Made by a program: the position numbers and the translations under genes. The notes beneath the pieces were generated by a model, which saw only the letters and a program-made list of their open reading frames with translations, was not told the DNA's origin and did no database searches. Of a DNA stretch of 64,000 bases, positions 1-7,020 are shown piece by piece (position 1 is the first letter of the stretch; the number at the start of each line of letters is the position of its first letter). Source of the stretch: Streptomyces melanogenes (GTDB taxonomy: Bacteria; Actinomycetota; Actinomycetes; Streptomycetales; Streptomycetaceae); contig NZ_BMTS01000030.1 of NCBI RefSeq assembly GCF_014649795.1, positions 1 through 64,000 of the forward strand, read 5' to 3'.

Positions 1-103
1 CGAACTCCTCGCCAAGGAGAACCGCGCAAATCAGGGCTGAACCGACCTCGGGGGGTTAATTTTCCGAGATCCGTAGGGGGTCAGTTTTGAGGGAGCGTTG
101 ACA
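1..103. mobile_element. Right end of an IS21-like insertion sequence
   Basis: After a stop codon at 38-40 come two similar segments, GGGGGTTAATTTTCCGAG near 51 and GGGGGTCAGTTTTGAGGG near 76. The second runs into TTGACA, ending at 103. IS21-family ends typically end in CA and carry repeated blocks of this GGTCAATTTT type, which is why 103 is taken as the element boundary. Beyond 103 the minus strand reads as a broken P450 start, consistent with an insertion junction. The rest of the element lies left of the window, so the family call is provisional. Confidence 0.5.
2..40 (+). CDS. 3' end of an ORF, possibly the IS21-type helper ATPase IstB (partial)
   Basis: Only the last 12 codons are in the window (ELLAKENRANQG, then TGA). 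The reading frame and its position just inside the putative IS21 end are what one expects for istB, the second ORF of IS21 elements. No diagnostic ATPase motif is visible in so short a piece, so the identity rests on context alone. Confidence 0.3.
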   Translation, partial: ELLAKENRANQG

Positions 104-188
104 GCAGGAGTGCGAAGACGGCGTAGGGGTCGTCCCGGTCGCGACCCCACGGGTCGAACAGCAATCCGTATCTCGCCGCAGCGGTCAT
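103..188 (-). pseudogene. N-terminal stub of a cytochrome P450, cut by the IS element
   Basis: From the ATG at 188 the minus strand encodes MTAAARYGLLFDPWGRDRDD followed by PYAVFALLL. The pattern F-D-P-W, a short gap, D-P-Y, a hydrophobic pair and A-L-L is typical of bacterial P450 N-termini. The frame enters the IS end at 103 and stops at 81. The remainder of the gene would lie left of the window on the far side of the element. This is a short match and could also be another protein with a similar start. Confidence 0.4.
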
Positions 189-530
189 CCGCGCCGCGCC
201 GCCGTGAGAGCGGGACCAGGCCGGCGGGGTGGCCGACGGGCGGGCCCGTGGCAGGGACTCCGTCCGGCCAAAGGCACAGGCAGCAGCGTTGGCAGTGTCA
301 TCGTGTTCTCCTCGCGCCATCAGCGGGCCTGGCCCACCGCCGATCGGCGCGCGCCCGCAGGACCCTCGTGGTGATCCAGGAGACACCCCCTGCGGACACG
401 ATTCAACCGCGTCCCCGCGGAGTTCGCCGATCAATCCCGTTACTGACGGCGCGTGAAGCACACCGGCGCACGGCTCACCACGGTGGTACGCCCGGAGCCG
501 ACGCCCGGACGCTGTGTCGCGCGGTCGCGG
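189..530. other. Non-coding stretch upstream of the P450 stub
   Basis: High G+C sequence with only overlapping frames of low-complexity Arg/Pro/Gly composition. It should contain the 5' region of the interrupted P450 and the 3' end region of the next minus-strand gene. No promoter or hairpin stands out. Confidence 0.4.
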
Positions 531-1121
531 TCAGTGGGAACGGCTCTGCTTGTCCGACGCGGAAGAAGCCGGGGGACCTACGGGGGCCGCGGGCGGCAGC
601 ACCGCGTCCAGCCAGGTGAGGAACGAGCGGAAGGAGCCGCCGAAGTGCCCGCGCACCCGGGCTTGTACGGCGTGCCCTTCGTGGCGAGGGAGGAGGCCGT
701 GGATCGACTTCTCTCCGCAGCCGCACTCGCAGTAGCGGGCGGACAGCACTTCCTCTTCCGGCAGTTGGCCATACGTGACGCTGTTGTGGGATGCGTTGAC
801 GAGCGGGTCGGGACGGTTGAAGTACCCGTCGTGGAGGGGGTGTCCGGGGCCCAGCAGATGCGCGTCGAGCGACTTCTTGCGGCCGAGGCCGGTGGTGTGT
901 TCGGTGACGCCGTCGATCTCGGCGACCGCGCGGACGAGCCCCTCGCCCACCACGAGAGCGAACCGTTCGCGCACGACGAGTCTGGCGTCGAGCCTCCAGG
1001 GCCCGCGGCCGGCTTCCAGCGCCTCGGCCTCGGTCATACCGGGGAAGTAGCCGACCGATCCGCGTCCGAGCGGGTCGCCGGTGACCCGCTCGTGGTCACC
1101 CAGCCGGATCCGGATCACCAC
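531..1121 (-). CDS. Conserved hypothetical protein with a C-x-C-x-C cluster
   Basis: 196 residues starting at a GTG preceded by a GAGGAGG-type ribosome site. The first half is a charged, strand-rich region. Near residue 128 comes YCECGCGE, then a basic His-containing segment (HGLLPRHEGHA) and an aromatic segment (FGGSFRSFLTWLDAV). The Cys cluster followed by His looks like a small metal site, as in other actinobacterial hypothetical proteins with a CxCGCG motif; the function is unknown. The tail is Pro/Ala/Ser-rich. It is transcribed away from the M1 peptidase gene, which starts 200 bp away on the other strand. No membrane segment or signal peptide is seen. Confidence 0.7.
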   Translation of the reverse strand: MVIRIRLGDHERVTGDPLGRGSVGYFPGMTEAEALEAGRGPWRLDARLVVRERFALVVGEGLVRAVAEIDGVTEHTTGLGRKKSLDAHLLGPGHPLHDGYFNRPDPLVNASHNSVTYGQLPEEEVLSARYCECGCGEKSIHGLLPRHEGHAVQARVRGHFGGSFRSFLTWLDAVLPPAAPVGPPASSASDKQSRSH

Positions 1122-1324
1122 TCTGCCCGACCTCCTCTTTCGGCCTGTTCTCTACGGGACTTGACTACCACAGGAGCCTCCCGCGCCGTGCTTTTGCCAC
1201 TCGTGCGGGTCGCGGTTCGGACAGGTCTCGGATTCGGGCGCACTGGCGCAATCGGCGCCATCGTTCGGGTGGCGCGGCGCGCGCCGTTCACGACCGCACC
1301 GCGGCACACTGGTAGCCGTAGTGC

Positions 1325-2773
1325 ATGCAGCCCACTTCCCGACGATCCCGCCCACGCCGTGCGCGCCTGGCTCTGCTTGCCGCCGCCGCGGCCTGTGTCC
1401 TCGCTGCCGCGCCCTCGCCGACCGTACCGCTGGGCATCGGTGACACGCTCTACCCAAATCTGGGCAACCCAGGATATAACGTCCTGTCGTACGACATCGG
1501 ATTCACCTATCAGGGCGACAACAGCAAGCCGCTGGAGGCCGTCACCACGATCGAGGCGCTGGCCACGCAGAAACTCGACCACATCAACCTCGATTTCACG
1601 CACGGCACGGTGCACAGCGTCGAAGTCAACGGAGAGGCGGCCGAGTTCTCCGCCGCCGAAGAGGACCTGGTGATCAGCCCCGGGCAGGAGCTGTCGTACG
1701 GCGAGCCGCTGCGCATCGTCGTACGGCACACCAGCGACCCGACCGGCGGGGGCGGCGGTTGGGTCCGCACGACCGACGGCCTGGTCATGGCCAACCAGGC
1801 CGATGCCGCCCACCGGGTGTTCCCCTGCAACGACCACCCCTCCGACAAGGCGTACTTCACCTTCCACGTGGCCGCGCCGCCGGACGTCGCCGTCGTCGCC
1901 AACGGACTGTCGACCACCCGCCGACGCAGCGGGGACCAGATCGTCTCCACGTTCGCGACCACGCACCCGATGGCCACCGAACTGGCCCAGGTGTCGCTCG
2001 GCCACTCGGCCGTCGTGCGCCGCGAGGGGCCGCACGGACTGCCGATCCGCGATGTCGTCCCCACGCAGGACAAGGAACTCCTCGAACCCTGGCTGAAGAA
2101 GACGCCCGCTGAGATCGAGTGGATGGAGCGCAAGGTCGGGCGCTATCCCTTCGAGACGTACGGGGTGCTGGTCGCGGGCGCGGACACCGGCTTCGAGCTG
2201 GAGACCCAGACGCTTTCGCTTTTCGAGCGGTCACTGCTCACCCGCAAGGACGTTCCCGAGGGGTACGTCGACTCGATCATGGTGCACGAGCTGGCACACC
2301 AGTGGTTCGGCGACAGCGTCTCTCCGCGCGCCTGGTCCGACGTATGGCTCAACGAGGGCCACGCCACCTGGTACGAGGCGCTGTACGCCGAGGAGTTCTC
2401 CGGCAAGTCCCTGGAGCAGCGGATGCGCGACGCTTACGCGATGTCCGACACCTGGCGCGCCCAGGGTGGCCCGCCCGCCGCGCCCAAGCCCGCGAAGGGG
2501 CAGATCGAGCTGTTCCGGCCGGTCGTCTACGACGGCAGCGCCCTGGCGCTGTACGCGCTGCGCCAGGAAATCGGCAACGACGCCTTCGCGACGCTGGAGC
2601 GGCGCTGGGTGGGCGAGCACCGAGACAGTGTGGCCTCGACCGCCGATTTCTCGCGGCTAGCCTCCGAGGTTGCCGGGCGTGACCTCTCCGGGTTCTTCCA
2701 GGAGTGGCTGTACGGGGAGAAGACACCGCCGATGCCGGGTCACCCGGACTGGCGGCCGCAGGCGCAGTCCTGA
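1325..2773 (+). CDS. Secreted M1-family zinc metallopeptidase
   Basis: 482 residues. Residues 1-30 are an Arg-rich, Ala/Leu-rich signal peptide. HELAHQWFGD at 321-330 holds the HExxH zinc site (H321, H325), and E344 in the following NEG is the third ligand. Y402 is placed like the transition-state Tyr of M1 enzymes. The usual GAMEN exopeptidase motif is replaced by GFELETQ at 289-295, a variant of short actinobacterial M1 enzymes, so aminopeptidase specificity may differ. The length is about half that of classic aminopeptidase N, because the C-terminal ERAP-like domain is absent. It probably trims extracellular peptides. The gene stands alone and ends before a strong hairpin terminator. Confidence 0.9.
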   Translation: MQPTSRRSRPRRARLALLAAAAACVLAAAPSPTVPLGIGDTLYPNLGNPGYNVLSYDIGFTYQGDNSKPLEAVTTIEALATQKLDHINLDFTHGTVHSVEVNGEAAEFSAAEEDLVISPGQELSYGEPLRIVVRHTSDPTGGGGGWVRTTDGLVMANQADAAHRVFPCNDHPSDKAYFTFHVAAPPDVAVVANGLSTTRRRSGDQIVSTFATTHPMATELAQVSLGHSAVVRREGPHGLPIRDVVPTQDKELLEPWLKKTPAEIEWMERKVGRYPFETYGVLVAGADTGFELETQTLSLFERSLLTRKDVPEGYVDSIMVHELAHQWFGDSVSPRAWSDVWLNEGHATWYEALYAEEFSGKSLEQRMRDAYAMSDTWRAQGGPPAAPKPAKGQIELFRPVVYDGSALALYALRQEIGNDAFATLERRWVGEHRDSVASTADFSRLASEVAGRDLSGFFQEWLYGEKTPPMPGHPDWRPQAQS

Positions 2774-2786
2774 GCCGCAGCGCACT

Positions 2787-2818
2787 GGAGCCCGCGCGGG
2801 GTGAACCGCGCGGGCTCC
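2787..2818 (+). terminator. Rho-independent-type hairpin after the M1 peptidase gene
   Basis: Perfect 13-bp stem, GGAGCCCGCGCGG (2787-2799) with its complement at 2806-2818, and a 6-nt loop GGTGAA. It starts 14 nt after the stop codon. No U-run follows, as is usual in Streptomyces. Confidence 0.85.
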
Positions 2819-3002
2819 GCCTACTCACCCGGACAAAATATTACTCGTGTTATTCAGCGTATATAGGTATTCATGCCACTAAATTGGCAAGAGCTCGACC
2901 GACACCCGCGAACGATCCGAATGGGCGTCCCATGACAGCTCTTGCCACGCGTCCGGACCCCATCGGCGCCCCTTCCGCCCCGACAGGCTGAGGGAGACAG
3001 AC

Positions 3003-4136
3003 ATGGTGCACGGGTTGGCCGTCGCGGCCACCGTCCTGCCGCCGACCGTCATGCTGGCCGGACTGGTCGTGCGCACGGCCGCACTGCGTCTGGCGCCGCA
3101 CGGTCGGTTGGCGGGCTACGACCGCCGGTCCCGGTTCCACCCAGGAGGGGTCGCCGTCGTCCTCGCCACTCTGGGGGCGGCCGGCGCCGCGCCGCTGCTC
3201 GGCGTGGGCGGTCTGGGCAAGGAAACGGCCGTGCTCGTAGTGGCGTCAGCTGCCATGGCACTCCTCGGCGCTGTGGACGACGTGTGGCCCCTGGGCACGC
3301 GGATGCGGCTTGTCGTCGCGTCGCCCGCGGCGCTCGCCGTGGTCGTCGCGAGCGGCCTGGGACCGTGGCCGGGTGTGCTCGCCGTCGTCTGGATCGTGTT
3401 CCTCACCAACGCCTTCGGCCCGCGCGGCGACGCGGACGGTGCCACGGGGACCGTCGCCGCGATGACCGCGCTCGGCCTCGGCGCCTGCGCGCTTATCGCG
3501 GGACGGTCGGCTGACGCCCTGGTGCTCGGCGTGCTGGCCGCCGCCCTCATCGCGTTCCTGCTCACCACTCGGCATGCGGTACGAGCCTTCCTGGGCGGCT
3601 GTGGCTCGCTGTTCACCGGGTTCACACTCGGCGCCGCGGCGGTCGTGCTGCACGTGGGAGAACCGGCCCCCCGGTCCGCGGCCGAACTGTTCGCCCTTAA
3701 TGCCGTGGTCCTGGCGGACGCCTGCGTGGTGACACTCTCCCGGCGCTGCGCGGGCCGCCCCCTGCTGCACGGCGCCCGCGACCACATCGCCCATCGACTG
3801 CGCCGCGTCGGCCTCACCCCCCGGGGCGTCGCCGTGGTCCTCGGTGGTGTCTCCCTCATCGGGACACTCCATGTGCTGCTCCTTCAAGGCGGGTGGCTGG
3901 CTCCGGCGGCGGTCCTGCCACTCGTGGGCGCGGACCTGGCAGCCGTTGTCCTGCTCCTGGGGGTGCCCGTGTACGGAGCCGCTGCGCGCGGGGAGGTCCC
4001 GCGCGGGGGCGCAGGGCACGTCCCTCACCAGACGTACGCGACACCGTCCCTGGTGGGAAGCGTTCGTATGCCGCCCGTGGACGCGTCGTTCACGGGCCGG
4101 ACGGAGACGATCGCGGGCCGGCGCCGAGAGGAATGA
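3003..4136 (+). CDS. WecA/MraY-like (glycosyltransferase family 4) membrane protein with a degenerate active site
   Basis: 377 residues with about ten hydrophobic helices, starting at an ATG behind AGGGAGACAG. Fold landmarks of the polyprenyl-phosphate N-acetylhexosamine-1-phosphate transferases remain: a GAVDDVWPL block (GxxDD-like, near residue 90) and RPLLHGARDHIAHRL (the R-x-H-x-HHRL cytoplasmic loop, near residue 250). The catalytic N-x-x-N-x-x-D-G-x-D-G loop is changed to TNAFGPRGDADG, and the G-D-x-G-S motif reads GGCGSLF with Cys for Asp. The enzyme may therefore be inactive or altered. The C-terminal 50 residues are soluble and basic. It converges on a glycosyltransferase gene, so a role in a wall or exopolysaccharide glycan is possible but not shown. 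The AT-rich 2825-2890 segment upstream could hold its promoter. Confidence 0.7.
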   Translation: MVHGLAVAATVLPPTVMLAGLVVRTAALRLAPHGRLAGYDRRSRFHPGGVAVVLATLGAAGAAPLLGVGGLGKETAVLVVASAAMALLGAVDDVWPLGTRMRLVVASPAALAVVVASGLGPWPGVLAVVWIVFLTNAFGPRGDADGATGTVAAMTALGLGACALIAGRSADALVLGVLAAALIAFLLTTRHAVRAFLGGCGSLFTGFTLGAAAVVLHVGEPAPRSAAELFALNAVVLADACVVTLSRRCAGRPLLHGARDHIAHRLRRVGLTPRGVAVVLGGVSLIGTLHVLLLQGGWLAPAAVLPLVGADLAAVVLLLGVPVYGAAARGEVPRGGAGHVPHQTYATPSLVGSVRMPPVDASFTGRTETIAGRRREE

Positions 4137-4164
4137 CGCCGTGCCCCAACGAGGACCCCTGCGG

Positions 4165-4185
4165 GAGACGGCCCGGCTCCGTCTC
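4165..4185. terminator. Small hairpin between convergent genes
   Basis: GAGACGG (4165-4171) pairs with CCGTCTC (4179-4185) around a 7-nt loop. It sits between the converging WecA-like and glycosyltransferase genes and touches the stop codon of the latter. Confidence 0.4.
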
Positions 4186-5218
4186 ACCCGAAGTCGGCCC
4201 AGGGCCCGCTGGGTGCTTCGACCCCTGGCACGAACGGAGCCAGCATGTGGCGCAGCGCGTGGGTTTCGGTGAGGTGGGCGCGGGCCCAGGCACGGCCGCG
4301 AGCGGCGCGGGCACGGAGGTCCGCGGGGTCGGCGCGGAGCAGATCGCGCGCCAGCGCCGCCGCCTCCCGTGGGGTGTCCGCCAGATGGAGACCGTGATCG
4401 GCTCCGGGCAGCCATTCAAGACCCGGCTGGCGGGACGAGATATGTACCCGGCCCGCGCACAGGGCGATGGGCAGCTGATCCGAGTAGAAACCGGGATGTG
4501 AGCGGTGGCGGTTCCAGCCGGCCGTCACCAGCGCGCCCTGTATCGCGTTCAGCTGGCCGTCGTACGGAAGGGGCCCCCGCGCGTGCGGACCGAACCAGCC
4601 CCTGCCGTACACCGTGAGCGCCTTCGGACAGAGCCGGGCCAACTCCCGCGCGAGCACCCTGCGCTCCCGGTCGTCGCAGACCAGCTCGATGCCACCATGC
4701 GTGGGCCGGGTCCCCATGAGGACGAGTCCGCGGGGCACCGGCACGTCGTCCGCCGCCTGCACGAACCGCAGCGGCGCCACATGGGGGACATAGCGCACGC
4801 GGCGCGCTCCGCGCCGGTGCAGCAGCCGCTCCTGCGGGCCCATCGCCACGCTGTAGACGACATCGGCGTGTCGCAGCCACATCGCGCTGGAAGCCTGAAG
4901 GCGCCTCAGCCCGCCCCATGCGCCGCCCTCCCACACCACCACCCGGGGGGAGCCGAGCGACCGCAGCAAAGTGCCCACCTCCTTGCGACGCCAGGCATAG
5001 TGCTGCGGCGTCTGGACGAAGACCAGATCCGGACGGAGCAGGCAGACCGGCGTGCGGGTGATCCGCCCGACATCGGCCGGATCCACGGCCGGGATGGTCC
5101 ATGTGTGGCGCAGCAGTCCTTGGTCGGCCAGTCGGCCGAAGGCGTCGAGGAACCCGCAAGCGTGGCTCATCGGTGCGCGCTCGTTGCTGATGTGCAGGAC
5201 CAGGGGAAGAGTCGCCAC
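4184..5218 (-). CDS. Glycosyltransferase-like protein (GT-B fold, group 1 type)
   Basis: 344 residues from a GTG start with GGAGG 4 nt upstream. The first half contains Rossmann-like strands with VFVQTPQHYAWR and VVVWEGGAWGG. The second half has GLVLMGTRPTHGGIEL, VYGRGW and a C-terminal block (LEWLPGADHGLHL, then an Ala/Arg-rich helix) that resembles the nucleotide-sugar half of GT-B enzymes such as CgeB-like spore-coat glycosyltransferases. No signal peptide or membrane helix, so it is cytoplasmic. The sugar donor and acceptor cannot be told. It lies convergent to the WecA-like gene and 99 bp downstream of the pseudoprotease gene on the same strand. Confidence 0.65.
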   Translation of the reverse strand: MATLPLVLHISNERAPMSHACGFLDAFGRLADQGLLRHTWTIPAVDPADVGRITRTPVCLLRPDLVFVQTPQHYAWRRKEVGTLLRSLGSPRVVVWEGGAWGGLRRLQASSAMWLRHADVVYSVAMGPQERLLHRRGARRVRYVPHVAPLRFVQAADDVPVPRGLVLMGTRPTHGGIELVCDDRERRVLARELARLCPKALTVYGRGWFGPHARGPLPYDGQLNAIQGALVTAGWNRHRSHPGFYSDQLPIALCAGRVHISSRQPGLEWLPGADHGLHLADTPREAAALARDLLRADPADLRARAARGRAWARAHLTETHALRHMLAPFVPGVEAPSGPWADFG

Positions 5219-5317
5219 TGTGCCTCCAGGCGGAACAGGTCCAGTACGCCGGGTGTCGGGACGGCATCATGTCACCGGGCGGCGCGAGGGCTGGACCTCC
5301 CTCGAAGGCGGCCGCCG

Positions 5318-5977
5318 TCAGGCGAGCGCCCGGACATCCTCGCCGATGCCGCAGACATCGCGGCCGTAGGCGATCCGGGCGTAGCCGCCTTCGCCCCAGT
5401 TCTTCCCCCAGCTGTTCTTGACGATGTAGTAGGGACGGCCGTTCTCCTCGCCGTAGCCGACGATGACCACCGCCTGCCTCCGTCCGTACTTGGGACAGAA
5501 GGGCGAGTCGTAGATACCGCCCGTGTACGCCTTGAAGCTGTGTGAGACGCCGATGGTGGTGAGCAGGGGGCCGTACCTGCGCAACGCGGCGAGCACCGCG
5601 TCCTCGTTGCCCGTCACGCGGTTCCACCGGCGGTAGGGGAAGACCTGGTCGGATGCCTGCGCGGCGAGTTGCGTGCAGGCGGGGGCGCCGGCCGCTTCGG
5701 CGTCCCGGGGGAAGGGCGTGGGCTTGCCCGCGGGCACGTAGACGTAGCGGGCTTCGCGGCCCATCCACATCTGATCCCTGGCCTCCATCGTGGCGGCGGC
5801 GGCGACACCCACGCTGTCCTGGCACGTGCCCTGGTCGACGATGTTCCACAGCACGGGCGCGTAGGCGCGCCAGTCGACGGAGTCGGCCGCTGCGGCCGGC
5901 GAGACGGTGGATGCCAGTGCGGCGCCGCACACGGCGGTGGCCACGCAGTGGGTTCTGAGCCGCGCGAGCAACTTCAT
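5318..5977 (-). CDS. Secreted papain-fold (C1A) protein lacking both catalytic residues
   Basis: 219 residues, ATG start with AAGGAC upstream, and a Sec signal peptide (residues 1-31). The C1A fold is clear: the VDQGTCQDSVGV block aligns with the papain QGSCGSCWAF segment, and RQAVVIVGYG and KNSWGKNWGEGGYARI align with the His and Asn blocks. The catalytic Cys is Ser55 (codon AGC), the catalytic His is Gln168 (codon CAG), while Asn188 and the oxyanion-side Gln49 are kept. This should be a non-hydrolytic pseudoprotease, perhaps a binding or inhibitor module. It is much shorter than papain precursors because there is no prodomain, in keeping with no need for zymogen control. The gene is divergent from the L,D-transpeptidase gene. 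Confidence 0.8.
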   Translation of the reverse strand: MKLLARLRTHCVATAVCGAALASTVSPAAAADSVDWRAYAPVLWNIVDQGTCQDSVGVAAAATMEARDQMWMGREARYVYVPAGKPTPFPRDAEAAGAPACTQLAAQASDQVFPYRRWNRVTGNEDAVLAALRRYGPLLTTIGVSHSFKAYTGGIYDSPFCPKYGRRQAVVIVGYGEENGRPYYIVKNSWGKNWGEGGYARIAYGRDVCGIGEDVRALA

Positions 5978-6260
5978 GCTGCCGTCCTTGTGCTGACCGG
6001 CCGGAGTGGATCTCCGGACGCAGAGAAGCGCAGTTTACTTACAGATATGTTCAATTCAGTGCATTTAATGCAAACGATGTAGTTGTGCGGTAAAGGGGCG
6101 ATCCTTCCTCCATCGCTCGCGCGACCCGCTGCCGGGCGTCACGCCCCTGCACGGCCGACAGGGCAGGGACACGCGGGGAAGCACAGCCGGGCCGAGAACG
6201 CAACTGCTGCCAGGATGAAGGTCTTCATCCGATGGCGGACTGAGCGGGACCGGTGGCGCG

Positions 6261-6962
6261 ATGCATCCACATTCCTGCCGGGCGGCGCTGGGGTTGCTGC
6301 TCGCGACGGCGTTCCTCACCATGACCGGCCCGGCAACTGCGGCCGCGGCGGCACCTGCTGCCGAGCCCCGGTGCACGGCCGGGACCGGACCGTACCAGTG
6401 GCAGCTCGAGCGATACCTCAGGTTGAAGGCCGACGGCCGCCAGTCGACGGGCGACTGCGAGGCGATCCGCCGCTTCCAGCGACAGCAGCGCATCGAGCCG
6501 GCCGATGGATACGCCGGACTGCCCACCTACCGCCTCATGCTGGTGGCCCAGGCGGGGAAGAACCCCAACGCGCGGGGGCGCTGCCCGGTACGCCGGTTCA
6601 AGGTCGCCTGCGTCGACCTCGACAGGCAACTGCTGTGGGTGCAGAGGAACGGAACCCTCGTCTACAAGCCGGTGCCCATTCGGTCGGGCCGCAACGGCGA
6701 GGAGACCCGCACGGGCCGGCACCGCATCTACCTCAAGAAGCGCTACGAGGTCTCGCGCCTGTACGACAACGCGCCGATGCCCTACTCGCAGTACTTCAGC
6801 GGTGGTCAGGCCCTCCACGGCACCCCGCACGACCTGTTCAACGGCGCCGGATCCGCGGGATGCGTCAACCTGCGCCTGGCCGACGCCGCGCGCCTGTGGC
6901 GCACGCTGCGCGTGGGCGACCTCGTGTACGTATGGGGCCACAGGAGCGGAACGAAGGGCTGA
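6261..6962 (+). CDS. L,D-transpeptidase (YkuD domain) with N-terminal peptidoglycan-binding-like segment
   Basis: 233 residues. Residues 1-30 form a Sec signal peptide. Residues 45-95 (QLERYLRLKADGRQSTGDCE and on) resemble a short PG_binding_1 module. Residues 113-228 are the YkuD domain, with the signature ALHGTPHDLFNGAGSAGCVN: H186, S198 and the nucleophile C201. It would form 3-3 peptidoglycan cross-links or attach proteins to the wall outside the membrane. The divergent promoter region with the pseudoprotease gene (5978-6260) includes an A+T-rich stretch near 6030-6085. Confidence 0.9.
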   Translation: MHPHSCRAALGLLLATAFLTMTGPATAAAAAPAAEPRCTAGTGPYQWQLERYLRLKADGRQSTGDCEAIRRFQRQQRIEPADGYAGLPTYRLMLVAQAGKNPNARGRCPVRRFKVACVDLDRQLLWVQRNGTLVYKPVPIRSGRNGEETRTGRHRIYLKKRYEVSRLYDNAPMPYSQYFSGGQALHGTPHDLFNGAGSAGCVNLRLADAARLWRTLRVGDLVYVWGHRSGTKG

Positions 6963-7020
6963 CGGTCGAGGCGGGCGCGGTGTTCGCGCGGATGCCGGGC
7001 AGTGGTGTGACGATGATCGC

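Noticed and set aside
6505..7020. An upstream extension of the SpoIIE phosphatase frame
   Set aside because: It overlaps the L,D-transpeptidase gene, whose YkuD motif and signal peptide are unmistakable; the extension is Arg/Thr/Ser-rich shadow sequence.
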